From the NCBI RefSeq assembly GCF_044385915.1, contig NZ_JBISCC010000117.1, positions 152,449 through 216,448 of the forward strand: a stretch of 64,000 nt of DNA. The letters are read 5' to 3'. The notes under the pieces are model-generated. The model saw only the letters and a program-made list of their open reading frames with translations. It ran no database searches and had not been told where the DNA came from. Positions 41,589 to 50,996 of the stretch are shown piece after piece; position 1 is the first letter of the stretch, and every line of letters starts with the position of its first letter. Both the position numbers and the translations under genes were made by a program. Source of the DNA: Thalassobellus citreus (GTDB lineage Bacteria; Bacteroidota; Bacteroidia; Flavobacteriales; Flavobacteriaceae).

Positions 41589-42883
41589 TGAGCATGAATA
41601 ATAATACTTTATGTAAAATAGGAGTAATAGGTTTAGGTTACGTGGGCTTACCATTAGCACGTTTATTTGCTACTAAATATCCAACGATTGGTTTTGATAT
41701 AAATGAAGTTAGAATTTCAGAATTAAATAGCGGTAAAGACTTTACATTAGAAGTTTCAGAAGACCTTTTAAATTCGGTACTGGTTTCTAATATTTCTGAC
41801 AAAAAGGGGCTTTTTTGCTCTTATAAAATTGAAGTTATCAAAGATTGTAATGTTTTTATTATAACGGTACCAACACCGGTAGATGGAAATAATAAACCAG
41901 ATTTATCACCATTAATTAAAGCTAGTGAAACCATTGCTAGTGTATTAAAAAAAGATGATATCGTTATTTACGAATCTACAGTGTACCCAGGAGCAACAGA
42001 AGATATCTGTGTTCCTGTATTAGAAAAGAAATCAGGTCTTATTTTTAATGTTGATTTTTTTGTTGGCTATTCTCCAGAGCGAATAAACCCTGGAGATAAA
42101 GAACATACTGTTGAAAAAATATTAAAAGTAACATCTGGTTCTACACGTGAAGCTAGTATTAAGGTAGATGCAATTTATAAGTCTGTAATTACTGCAGGAA
42201 CGTATTTAGCACCTTCTATAAAAGTGGCCGAAGCAGCTAAAGTTATTGAAAATTCACAAAGAGATATTAATATCGCATTTGTAAATGAATTAGCAAAGAT
42301 ATTTAATTTATTAGATATTAATACGCATGCTGTATTAGAAGCTGCTGGAACTAAATGGAATTTTTTACCATTTAAACCTGGATTGGTAGGAGGGCATTGT
42401 ATAGGTGTAGATCCTTATTATTTAGCGCAAAAAGCACAAGAGGCGGGATATCATCCAGAGATTATTTTAGCTGGAAGACGTATTAATGATAGTATGGGAC
42501 AATATGTGGCTTCTCAGTTTGTAAAATTATTAATACAAAAAGATTTTAAAGTAAAGGCCTCTAAAATTTTGCTTTTAGGTATCACATTTAAAGAAAACTG
42601 CCCAGATATTAGAAATACAAAAGTAGTTGATATTGTTTATGAATTACAACAATATGGTTCTTATGTCACCATATATGACCCTTGGGCAAATCCTAAAGAA
42701 GTTGAATCTGTATATGGACTCATAACAACAAAAGTGCTTCCTAACGAACTGTTTGATGGTATTATTATTTCGGTTTCTCATGAAGGATTTGGAGAGCTAG
42801 ATTTTCAATCTTTACTAGTAGAAGGTGGAGTGATTTATGATGTCAAAGGTGTTTCGTATACACAAGTAGATGGTGAATTATAG
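41588..42883 (+). CDS. UDP-sugar 6-dehydrogenase (WbpO/TviB-like), 431 aa
   Basis: It oxidises C6 of a UDP-HexNAc or UDP-hexose to the uronic acid using two NAD. The dinucleotide-binding GLGYVGLP lies at 15-22, VPTPVD at 94-99, and the catalytic cysteine C271 in GGHCIGVDP. The C-terminal UDP-binding domain follows (GITFKENCPDIRNTK). The order of motifs is nearer to WbpO/TviB (UDP-GlcNAc or GalNAc dehydrogenases) than to UDP-glucose dehydrogenase, but the substrate is not certain. With the next gene it supplies an acidic sugar. Confidence 0.8.
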   Translation: MSMNNNTLCKIGVIGLGYVGLPLARLFATKYPTIGFDINEVRISELNSGKDFTLEVSEDLLNSVLVSNISDKKGLFCSYKIEVIKDCNVFIITVPTPVDGNNKPDLSPLIKASETIASVLKKDDIVIYESTVYPGATEDICVPVLEKKSGLIFNVDFFVGYSPERINPGDKEHTVEKILKVTSGSTREASIKVDAIYKSVITAGTYLAPSIKVAEAAKVIENSQRDINIAFVNELAKIFNLLDINTHAVLEAAGTKWNFLPFKPGLVGGHCIGVDPYYLAQKAQEAGYHPEIILAGRRINDSMGQYVASQFVKLLIQKDFKVKASKILLLGITFKENCPDIRNTKVVDIVYELQQYGSYVTIYDPWANPKEVESVYGLITTKVLPNELFDGIIISVSHEGFGELDFQSLLVEGGVIYDVKGVSYTQVDGEL

Positions 42884-42927
42884 TTTTATTGATAATCTTT
42901 AGGATTTGGAAATAATGAATATAGTAA

Positions 42928-43956
42928 ATGAATAATCAAAAAACGATTTTAGTAACAGGTGTAGCAGGATTTATTGGTTATCACTTATGTGAAAAACTGT
43001 TACAATTAGGACATAATGTTGTGGGTTTAGATATTATCAATGATTATTACGATATTAATTTAAAGTATGCTCGCTTAAATAATTTAGGTATAAATAGAGA
43101 TGCTGCCAAAGCACTTAACAAAATAAGTTCAAGTGAAAAGCATGGTATACAAATGCAGTTTATTAGAATTAATATTGAAGATAAAGATGCACTTTTTAAT
43201 TTGTTTCAAAATTTTAAATTCGATGCGGTTTGTAACCTAGCAGCCCAAGCAGGTGTTCGTTATTCCATAGAGAATCCGGATGTTTATGTGAATACTAATT
43301 TAGTAGGGTTTTATAATATTTTACAGTGTTGTAAAATTTATAATGTTTCAAAATTAGTCTACGCTAGTAGCTCTAGTGTTTATGGTGACTCTAAAAAAGA
43401 ACGGCTTACTGAAACTGATTGTGTTGATGCTCCTATAAGTTTATATGCAGCAACAAAAAAGTCTAATGAACTTATTGCATATGCTTACAGTCATTTGTAT
43501 GATTTTGAAACTGTAGGACTCCGCTTCTTTACAGTTTATGGACCTTGGGGGCGACCCGATATGGCGTTATTTCTTTTTACAGATGCTATTTTAAATAAAA
43601 AGCCTATTAAGGTTTTTAATCATGGTAATATGTTAAGAGATTTTACATATATAGATGATATTGTAAATGGTATCATACATACGTTGGTTGGAGATAATTC
43701 AGGTAATTCAAAATATAATATATATAATATAGGAAATGGATCTCCCGTAAGATTGATGGATTTTATCGAGGCTATTGAAGATGAACTTGATTTAGTAGCA
43801 GAGAAAGAAATGTTACCCATGCAAGCAGGTGATGTTTTTAACACATGGTCTGATTCTTCAAAATTGAAGCATGATTATCCATACGAAGTAAAAACTAATG
43901 TGAGTGAAGGGATTAAGTATTTTATTACTTGGTATAAAACTTATTACCATGTTTAG
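42928..43956 (+). CDS. NAD-dependent UDP-uronate 4-epimerase-like protein, 342 aa
   Basis: An extended short-chain dehydrogenase. TGVAGFIG (10-17) binds NAD, the catalytic Ser is in SSSSVYG (147-153), and the Y-x-x-x-K pair is Y173/K177 (YAATKK). The FTVYGPWGRPDMAL stretch is typical of UDP-glucuronate 4-epimerases and related capsule enzymes. Its end overlaps the flippase start by 8 nt. The product is probably a C4 epimer of the acidic sugar made by the previous enzyme. Confidence 0.8.
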   Translation: MNNQKTILVTGVAGFIGYHLCEKLLQLGHNVVGLDIINDYYDINLKYARLNNLGINRDAAKALNKISSSEKHGIQMQFIRINIEDKDALFNLFQNFKFDAVCNLAAQAGVRYSIENPDVYVNTNLVGFYNILQCCKIYNVSKLVYASSSSVYGDSKKERLTETDCVDAPISLYAATKKSNELIAYAYSHLYDFETVGLRFFTVYGPWGRPDMALFLFTDAILNKKPIKVFNHGNMLRDFTYIDDIVNGIIHTLVGDNSGNSKYNIYNIGNGSPVRLMDFIEAIEDELDLVAEKEMLPMQAGDVFNTWSDSSKLKHDYPYEVKTNVSEGIKYFITWYKTYYHV

Positions 43957-45421
43957 TAATAAATCTCTAAAAGCTCAAACCTTATCAGGTATTGCATGGA
44001 GAGGTAGTTCTGATGTCATACAACAAGTATTGCAAATTATTTTTACTATGATTTTAGCAAGATTACTTTCTAAAAGTGATTTTGGTTTAGTAACCATGGC
44101 TATGCTTGTTAATAGGTTTGTTGTATCAATGACAAATATTGGATTTGGTGGAGCAATCATTCAAAGTCAAACCATTAATAAAAATCAGATTTCAGCTATT
44201 TTTTATATACAACTAGCACTTAATGTTTTTTTAACAATCGTTGTTTTTTTTGGAGCAAATATTGCAGCCTTATTTTTTAAAGAGCCAGAATTAGTGCCAT
44301 TAATTAAAGGCTTTTCTTTTATTATTCTTTTACAATCATTACAATTTCCTAATATTTTGTTAAGGAAAGAACTAAAGTTTAAAAGCTTTTCATTAATTGA
44401 AATTTACTCATTGCTTCTTTCTAATGGTATAGCTACTGTTTTAGCTGTTCAAGGATTTGGAGTTTGGGCATTAGTTTGGAGACTTATCATTCAAAGATTA
44501 ATTTTTGGGTTACTTTCTTTTTATTATGGTAAATGGATACCTATAAAACCAGAATTTAAAGGTATAAAGCCTTTATTTAAATTTGGTTTTAATATGCTTG
44601 GATCTAATATTGTTTATTATTTCGCAGAGAATTTGGTCGCTATCATGACAGGTAAATACTTAGGGAAAGACGTTTTAGGTTTATTTAACATTGCTTATAA
44701 TTTGGCTATAATACCAGCATCTAAAATTAAAAATGTGATAGCATCTGTTTTAACTCCAGGGTTTTCTAAAATACAAGATAATGTTAAAAAAAATAAAGAA
44801 AACTACAGCGAAGCATTACGTATTACATCTTTGTTTTTTATCCCTTTCATGGTTATGCTTATGGCTATTAGTACAAATTTAATACTTGTGTTTTATGGTT
44901 TAAAATGGCAAGATGCAAGAAACATGTTATTAGTTTTATCTTTAGTTGGTATTTTAAGAGGAATTTCGAGTATTTTAAGAAGTGCTATTATAGCTAAAGG
45001 TAAATCAAGTATTATATTTATTTCAACTATTTTTGAGTTATTACCTTCATTACCAATTATGTATTTATTAATGCCCTATTATGGTGTTTACGGACTTATA
45101 TTTGGTTATTTAGCGGGTGCTCTTATAGGATGGGTATATACAACTTTTCATTATAATAAAATTATTAAATTTAAAAATGGCGTATTAAAGACTATTAAAT
45201 CTGCTTTAGGTATTTCGGTAATTCTATTTTTTCTTATTTATTGTTTTAATTATTTACAGCTAAAACCAATTGTAGTGTTAATAGGTCAAATGATTTTTGG
45301 CCTGGTATTTTTTGTTGTTTTATTAAGATATTTTGAGAATAAATTATATAAGAATTTTATTTTAAGAATTAAATCAGTAATGTATCAATCTTTAAAACGA
45401 TTAAAATTTTTGAATGTATAA
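43949..45421 (+). CDS. Wzx-like polysaccharide flippase, 490 aa
   Basis: The start is taken at ATG 43949 (MFSNKSLKAQTLSGIAWRGS), where the family's conserved N-terminus begins; the frame extends to 43904. It has 12 or more hydrophobic segments and belongs to the MOP/PST superfamily, which flips lipid-linked repeat units across the inner membrane. Typical start TLSGIAWRG and the FALxRLLxKxDFGL-like segment (ARLLSKSDFGLVTMA) are visible. It overlaps the epimerase by 8 nt and the GNAT gene by 8 nt. Confidence 0.8.
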   Translation: MFSNKSLKAQTLSGIAWRGSSDVIQQVLQIIFTMILARLLSKSDFGLVTMAMLVNRFVVSMTNIGFGGAIIQSQTINKNQISAIFYIQLALNVFLTIVVFFGANIAALFFKEPELVPLIKGFSFIILLQSLQFPNILLRKELKFKSFSLIEIYSLLLSNGIATVLAVQGFGVWALVWRLIIQRLIFGLLSFYYGKWIPIKPEFKGIKPLFKFGFNMLGSNIVYYFAENLVAIMTGKYLGKDVLGLFNIAYNLAIIPASKIKNVIASVLTPGFSKIQDNVKKNKENYSEALRITSLFFIPFMVMLMAISTNLILVFYGLKWQDARNMLLVLSLVGILRGISSILRSAIIAKGKSSIIFISTIFELLPSLPIMYLLMPYYGVYGLIFGYLAGALIGWVYTTFHYNKIIKFKNGVLKTIKSALGISVILFFLIYCFNYLQLKPIVVLIGQMIFGLVFFVVLLRYFENKLYKNFILRIKSVMYQSLKRLKFLNV

Positions 45422-46409
45422 TATAGAGTTACTTAATAAGCAATCAAATGAAGATGTTAAACTCTTATTAAATCTTCTGCAAGAAAATTTCAATAAGAGT
45501 ATAGATTATTATGTATGGAAGCATAATTTAAATCAAGATTTACAAGTAGAAGAATATACATTTTGTGTTTTTCATGATAATCTATGTATTGCTTCTTTAC
45601 AACTTATAATAAATACAATTACTGTTTCAGGTAAAATAATTCGTTTTGGGTTATTAGCAGATGGTGCAACTCATAAAAATTATAGAAGATTTGGATTGTT
45701 TGAGAAACTATTAAATCATTGTAAAGATTTTTCATCTAAAATTAATGTTTATTTTTTTATTGGATCTGGCAACGAAAAATCAAGAAAGGCATTTCTGAAA
45801 TTGGAATATCAGGATTTTTTTTCGACAGTTATGCTAAAAAAGAAAATTAGGTATAACATCTCTATTTTGAAACCTCTTAATAGAGTAAACTGTTTTTTTT
45901 TCCTATTAAAATTTAAAAGGGAGGAATATTGTGTAGAAGAAATAAGTAGTCATACTTATATTGATTTTATTAAGATTAATCAAAAATCATTTAAGTTTTT
46001 TTTTAATAAACCACCATCGCATTTAGAATGGCGATTAAAAAAAACAGATGGAAAAAATGTGATTTATGGATTTTTTGATAAACAGAAAAAGCTACAGGCA
46101 GTCGCTATAGTTCAGTTTACATCAAATATGATTTATATTAAGGATATACTTTCTACAGGATTAAATACAAACCATTTGGATAAATTAATAAAGTACATTA
46201 TAAAACAAGCTTGGTTAAATGAAAACATAACTCGTATTAATTGTAACATAAATGATTTTAATAGTGTAAATGTAGCTTTTCAAAAGAATGGTTTAAAACT
46301 AATAAGAGATACAAATAATGTTTTAATTAAAATAGTTAATAAAAATTTTTCATTTAAGGAAGAAGAGTTAGAGAACATGCATTATATGCGCATTGATAAG
46401 AATGAATGA
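45414..46409 (+). CDS. GNAT-like N-acetyltransferase, 331 aa
   Basis: An acetyl-CoA dependent transferase fold is suggested by GLLADGATHKNYRRFGLFEK (about 80-100), similar to the GNAT V-Q-x-x-x-R-x-x-G-x-A acyl-CoA loop, followed by SGNEKSRKAFLKLEY. The protein is about twice a single GNAT domain, so a second divergent half may exist. It could acetylate an amino sugar of the polymer. The stop overlaps the next gene. Confidence 0.6.
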   Translation: MYNIELLNKQSNEDVKLLLNLLQENFNKSIDYYVWKHNLNQDLQVEEYTFCVFHDNLCIASLQLIINTITVSGKIIRFGLLADGATHKNYRRFGLFEKLLNHCKDFSSKINVYFFIGSGNEKSRKAFLKLEYQDFFSTVMLKKKIRYNISILKPLNRVNCFFFLLKFKREEYCVEEISSHTYIDFIKINQKSFKFFFNKPPSHLEWRLKKTDGKNVIYGFFDKQKKLQAVAIVQFTSNMIYIKDILSTGLNTNHLDKLIKYIIKQAWLNENITRINCNINDFNSVNVAFQKNGLKLIRDTNNVLIKIVNKNFSFKEEELENMHYMRIDKNE

Positions 46410-47400
46410 TATGATTTATTTAGCAATAACTGTAGATACAGAATGTGATAAAGGGGCAAAGTGGAAAGTAAAACAACCACTAGCATTCAAGAATATATAT
46501 GAAGGTATTGTAAATAACTTACAACCTATTTTCGATAAATATAAGGTGAAAGCAACCTACTTATTAAGCCCTGAAGTCATTTATGATGCTAAGTCTGTCA
46601 GTGTTTTCAAAAGTTTTGGAAATAAGGTCGAATTAGGAACACATTTACATTCAGAATTTATTGAGCCGCAATCAAATTTTAAGTCAGATAATACAAATCA
46701 TTACCAAAAAGATTTTGAGGCTTCTATAGAAAAAGAGAAGTTAGAAAACCTAACAAACTTATTTAAAGAAAAGTTTGGCTATCAACCTTTATCATTTAGA
46801 GCAGGACGTTTTGGTATAAGTGAAGATTCACTCCAGTTTTTAGAAGATCTGGGCTATAAGGTTGATAGCTCAGTAACTCCTGATATGCATTGGAAAAACA
46901 CGAATGGTAATTCGGTTAATTTTATGGGTAGCCCCTATCAACCTTATTATCCATCAAATTCAGATTTTAGAAAACTGGGTTATTTGAATATTATTCAAGT
47001 TCCTGTGACTTTAATAAATAGAAAATTAAGAAAAATTCCTAAATGGATAAAAAGGAGGATTTTACTAAATAAACCCTACCAACATATACTGTTTAATTAT
47101 ATAACTGGTTTTTCTAAACCAGTATGGTTACGCCCTACCTATTCTGATGTAGAAACTATGAAAAATATAACAAATGACTTTGTTTCTATGGCGAATGGAG
47201 ACGATGTTTTTTTATGTATGATGTTTCATAGTAATGAGTTTGAAATTAATACAAGCCCTTATAGCCTGACTAAAGAATCAATGAATTTAATTATTAAAAG
47301 ACTTGAAGATTATTTGGAATGGATTACAAATAATAAAGACGTTGTTTTTGTTGCATTATCAGAGATACCTCATGTATTAAAATCAAGTTATGATAAATAA
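46402..47400 (+). CDS. Polysaccharide deacetylase-like protein, 332 aa
   Basis: The start is taken at ATG 46402; an upstream TTG at 46393 is possible. It shows NodB-type features: TVDTECD near the N-terminus, VELGTHLHSEF with the metal His residues, FRAGRFGISEDSLQFLEDLG and YKVDSSVTPDM. Such proteins remove acetyl groups from amino sugars or related groups. A downstream MMFHSNEF with a second His also fits. It overlaps the preceding and following genes, so it is part of the operon. Confidence 0.7.
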   Translation: MNDMIYLAITVDTECDKGAKWKVKQPLAFKNIYEGIVNNLQPIFDKYKVKATYLLSPEVIYDAKSVSVFKSFGNKVELGTHLHSEFIEPQSNFKSDNTNHYQKDFEASIEKEKLENLTNLFKEKFGYQPLSFRAGRFGISEDSLQFLEDLGYKVDSSVTPDMHWKNTNGNSVNFMGSPYQPYYPSNSDFRKLGYLNIIQVPVTLINRKLRKIPKWIKRRILLNKPYQHILFNYITGFSKPVWLRPTYSDVETMKNITNDFVSMANGDDVFLCMMFHSNEFEINTSPYSLTKESMNLIIKRLEDYLEWITNNKDVVFVALSEIPHVLKSSYDK

Positions 47401-48409
47401 TAAAAAAGATTTTAAGGTATTACAGTATCAAGAGAGGATTCATTTCATTGATATAGCAAAAGGTCTTGGAATTTGGTTAGTAATTATAGGTCATTTGAAT
47501 ACAAATGAGTTTTTACATAACATGATTTATTCGTTTCATATGCCTTTTTTCTTTTTTTTGTCAGGTTATTTAAATAAAGAGTCTACAAAAATTGGCAGCT
47601 TAATAGGAAAAAAGGGAAGAACATTATTGATACCATATTTGTTTTTTGGATTGTTGAGCATATTTATTATGCTATTCTTTAAAGTTGTTTTGAACAATCC
47701 AATTCAAAGTAAACATTTAAATGATATCATTAGAATTACATATTATAATGGTAACCCGCTTCCAATAAATAAGGTTATTTGGTTTTTAATGGTATTGTTT
47801 TGGGTTGAGATGTTTCATTTTTTTCTAATAAAAATGAATCTAGCTTTAAAGTTAGGAATCAGTTTTGTTTTTGGCTATTTCATTTCTATCTATTTAATTA
47901 ATACTCATATTCGTCTGCCTTTTGGGATTGACATTGTACCAATGGCTTTATCATTTTTTTATATGGGTATAGCATTAAAAAAGTATATTATTAAAAGAAT
48001 ATCTATTTCTAAACAAAAAATGGGCTTAATCTTCCTTGTAGCCTTTTGTTTTTTATTGTTTTTGAATTTATGGTTTAAGCCTAATATAAATATGATGAAT
48101 TTGAAGTATGATAATCCTATTTTACTCATATCTTCCTTTATAGCAGGAACTGCCATGTTAATGTGTATTAGTAAAATGATAAACAAGAACTTTTTTATAG
48201 CGTTTTATGGTTGTAATAGCTTAATAGTTTTAGGTTTACATGGAATTGTTGTTAGACTTAGTAATTCATTAATGAAAGCGTTTGATTTTTATTTAGACTG
48301 GTATATTATATTTCTATTTGTTTTAGCAATTCTCTATCCTTTGATAAAGATTCTAAATAGTTATTTTCCAATATTCGTGGGTAAAACATATAAATTAAAG
48401 ACATTATGA
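47390..48409 (+). CDS. Acyltransferase-3 family membrane protein, 339 aa
   Basis: An integral membrane enzyme that O-acetylates surface sugars. The typical N-terminal signature FIDIAKGLGIWLVIIGH with conserved His, and MIYSFHMPFFFFLSGYL, is present. About ten membrane spans follow. Its TGA overlaps the ATG of the next glycosyltransferase (ATGA). Its acceptor is presumably a residue of the polymer. Confidence 0.8.
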   Translation: MINNKKDFKVLQYQERIHFIDIAKGLGIWLVIIGHLNTNEFLHNMIYSFHMPFFFFLSGYLNKESTKIGSLIGKKGRTLLIPYLFFGLLSIFIMLFFKVVLNNPIQSKHLNDIIRITYYNGNPLPINKVIWFLMVLFWVEMFHFFLIKMNLALKLGISFVFGYFISIYLINTHIRLPFGIDIVPMALSFFYMGIALKKYIIKRISISKQKMGLIFLVAFCFLLFLNLWFKPNINMMNLKYDNPILLISSFIAGTAMLMCISKMINKNFFIAFYGCNSLIVLGLHGIVVRLSNSLMKAFDFYLDWYIIFLFVLAILYPLIKILNSYFPIFVGKTYKLKTL

Positions 48410-49557
48410 TTAATCTAGGAATCTTAACGGCACATCATTATCCAAGGCTTGGAGGTATGGAATATGTTACTCATTTTATGGCAAATGAATTGAACAAACG
48501 AGAGGATATACACGTTAATCTGGCTTGCAATTCTTTAAAAGGAATTCCTAAAGATTTTCATTATGCTTATAACTGTTATAGAGCTAAAAGTATGTCTTAT
48601 TTTACGCCTTGGTTGTTTAAATATAACCAAAATAAGATGATAAAAGAACAAAATATAAATCTATTGCATGGCCCTATGCTTCATGGAGGTGGTTATTACT
48701 GTTCTAATCAAAGCAGAAAATATAACCTTCCTTTTATCGGGCATTCACATGGTTCAGATGTGCAGGTCGTTGAAACTATAAATTATGGAGCTTTATTGGA
48801 TGATCATTTAAAGCAGCGCGTAAAATCAGTCATCAAACATGCCGATCATTTAATTGCGGTTAGTCAAATTAATAAGCAAAACATGGTGGATTTAGGGGCT
48901 GATGAAAATAAGGTGTCAGTCATACATAATGGTATACAAGTAGAAGAAATAAATAATATTCCTTTTAAAAATCAAAGACCTTTGTTAGGTGTTGATGAAG
49001 ATGATTTTCTGATTATTACGGTTGGGAGAAACAAACCAGTAAAACGGATGGCATTACTTTTTGAAGCACTTAAAAAATTAAAAGACTATAAAAAAATTAA
49101 ATGTATCTGTGTAGGACCTATTCAAGATCTAAAGTTATTAGCTGAAGATTATAATATTTTGGATAAGATGATTTTTACAGGTCAAATTCCTGAAAACTAT
49201 GATATAAAAATGCAACCACCTTATCCAGATTTAATAAATCTGTACCGTTCTTCAAATATTTATATTTCTACATCGTATGTAGAATCCTTTGGTAATTCAG
49301 CTGCCGATGCACTAGCTTGTGGTATACCTATTATTATAGGCAAAAAACATGGTGTTAGAGATGTTATAAATAAAGGAGAAACAGGTTGGATTATGGATGA
49401 GGAAACACCTTCATATTTAGCCGATATGATATTGGATTTGTATGATAAAAAGGAGCAATTAAAAAGCATCAAGACTATGATTGGTCAATCAGTAGCACAT
49501 TTAACATGGGCTAATGTTGCAGACCAATTGAGCCATTTGTATAATAAAATAGTATAA
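48406..49557 (+). CDS. GT4-like glycosyltransferase, 383 aa
   Basis: A retaining GT-B glycosyltransferase. The N-terminal LGGMEYVTHFMANEL and HSHGSD features and the C-terminal VGRNKPVKRM and FGNSAADALACGIPIIIG are typical of family 4. The second acidic residue of the E-x7-E motif is Asp in AADAL rather than Glu. No membrane segments are seen. It probably adds one sugar of the repeat unit on the cytoplasmic side. Confidence 0.75.
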   Translation: MINLGILTAHHYPRLGGMEYVTHFMANELNKREDIHVNLACNSLKGIPKDFHYAYNCYRAKSMSYFTPWLFKYNQNKMIKEQNINLLHGPMLHGGGYYCSNQSRKYNLPFIGHSHGSDVQVVETINYGALLDDHLKQRVKSVIKHADHLIAVSQINKQNMVDLGADENKVSVIHNGIQVEEINNIPFKNQRPLLGVDEDDFLIITVGRNKPVKRMALLFEALKKLKDYKKIKCICVGPIQDLKLLAEDYNILDKMIFTGQIPENYDIKMQPPYPDLINLYRSSNIYISTSYVESFGNSAADALACGIPIIIGKKHGVRDVINKGETGWIMDEETPSYLADMILDLYDKKEQLKSIKTMIGQSVAHLTWANVADQLSHLYNKIV

Positions 49558-49559
49558 TT

Positions 49560-50993
49560 ATGTTATTTAATTCATTAGAGTTTTTAATATTTATTCCGAT
49601 AGTATTTGTTCTTTACTGGTTTGTGTTTAATAAACATATAAATCTACAGAACTTTTTTCTATTGGTTGTAAGCTACATTTTTTATGGTTGGTGGGATTGG
49701 CGTTTTTTGATGCTTATAGCATTTAGTTCATTGGTTGATTATATTTTGGGTATTCAAATTTCAAAATCAGAATCGAAACGAATCAAGAAATATTTTCTAG
49801 GATTAAGTTTGTTTGTTAATCTTGGTATATTAGGATTTTTTAAATACTACAATTTTTTTTTAGAAAATTTCATTAATGCGTTTCATTCTATAGGCATACA
49901 AATGCATGCAAGCTCACTACAAGTTATATTGCCTGTGGGGATTAGTTTTTATACATTTCAAACCTTAAGTTATACGATTGATATTTATAGAGGTCAGTTG
50001 AAACCAACAAAGAACGCAGTGCATTTTTTTGCATATGTTAGTTTTTTTCCACAGTTAGTAGCAGGCCCTATTGAGCGTGCTTCAAATTTATTGCCACAGT
50101 TTTCAAAAAAGCGTCATTTTAATGAAAAATTTGCAGCCGATGGTATGAAACAAATTTTATGGGGTTTTTTTAAAAAAATGGTCATTGCAGATAATTGTGC
50201 TGTTTTTGTGAATCAAATATTTGACGCACCTCAAGATTATAATTCAGTAACCTTAATCTTTGGAACAGTATTATTTGCATTTCAAATCTATGGGGATTTT
50301 TCTGGATATTCAGATATTGCTATTGGTGTGTCCAAGTTATTTGGGTTTTCTTTAATGACAAACTTTAGAACACCCTATTTTTCAAGAGATATCGCAGAGT
50401 TTTGGAGACGTTGGCATATATCTTTATCTACTTGGTTTAGAGATTATCTCTATATTCCTTTGGGAGGAAGTCGAGGAGGTAAATGGATACAGATACGAAA
50501 TACATTTATTATTTTTTTAGTTAGCGGGTTTTGGCACGGTGCGAATTGGACCTTTATTGTTTGGGGGGCTTTACATGCGTTGTTTTTTCTTCCATTATTA
50601 CTAACTAATAAGAACCGCATTTATACTAATACAGTAGCACAAAACACTATGCTTCCTACATTAAAGGAGCTGCTATTAATGGGGATTACTTTTAGTATGA
50701 CTTGCTTTGCTTGGATTTTTTTTAGAGCGAATAGCTTGACTTTAGCTTTTGAATATATAAATTCAATAATTATGAACAAGCGAGGTTTTTTTGGAGAAAT
50801 AAAGTTTTTAAGAATGCTTCCTGTTTTAGGTGTTTTTTTACTCATTGATTGGTTGTTTAGAATAAAAGAAAGTCCCTTTCATATTTCAAAATATAAGTTA
50901 ATTAATTCATCTGTTATTATTATAACAATAATTTTATTTGTATGGATGGCAAATTTTTTGAGCCCACAGGAATTTATCTATTTTGATTTTTAG
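49560..50993 (+). CDS. MBOAT-family O-acyltransferase (AlgI-like), 477 aa
   Basis: A multi-span membrane O-acyltransferase. It shows the AlgI/DltB signatures QTLSYTIDIYRG, FFPQLVAGPIERA, RRWHISLSTWFRDYLYIPLG, and the catalytic His region GFWHGANWTFIVWG. Such enzymes pass acyl groups from the cytoplasm to the periplasm. It is followed 3 bp later by a membrane-anchored SGNH-type protein, the usual partner pair for O-acylating exopolysaccharide. Confidence 0.85.
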   Translation: MLFNSLEFLIFIPIVFVLYWFVFNKHINLQNFFLLVVSYIFYGWWDWRFLMLIAFSSLVDYILGIQISKSESKRIKKYFLGLSLFVNLGILGFFKYYNFFLENFINAFHSIGIQMHASSLQVILPVGISFYTFQTLSYTIDIYRGQLKPTKNAVHFFAYVSFFPQLVAGPIERASNLLPQFSKKRHFNEKFAADGMKQILWGFFKKMVIADNCAVFVNQIFDAPQDYNSVTLIFGTVLFAFQIYGDFSGYSDIAIGVSKLFGFSLMTNFRTPYFSRDIAEFWRRWHISLSTWFRDYLYIPLGGSRGGKWIQIRNTFIIFLVSGFWHGANWTFIVWGALHALFFLPLLLTNKNRIYTNTVAQNTMLPTLKELLLMGITFSMTCFAWIFFRANSLTLAFEYINSIIMNKRGFFGEIKFLRMLPVLGVFLLIDWLFRIKESPFHISKYKLINSSVIIITIILFVWMANFLSPQEFIYFDF

Positions 50994-50996
50994 ATT

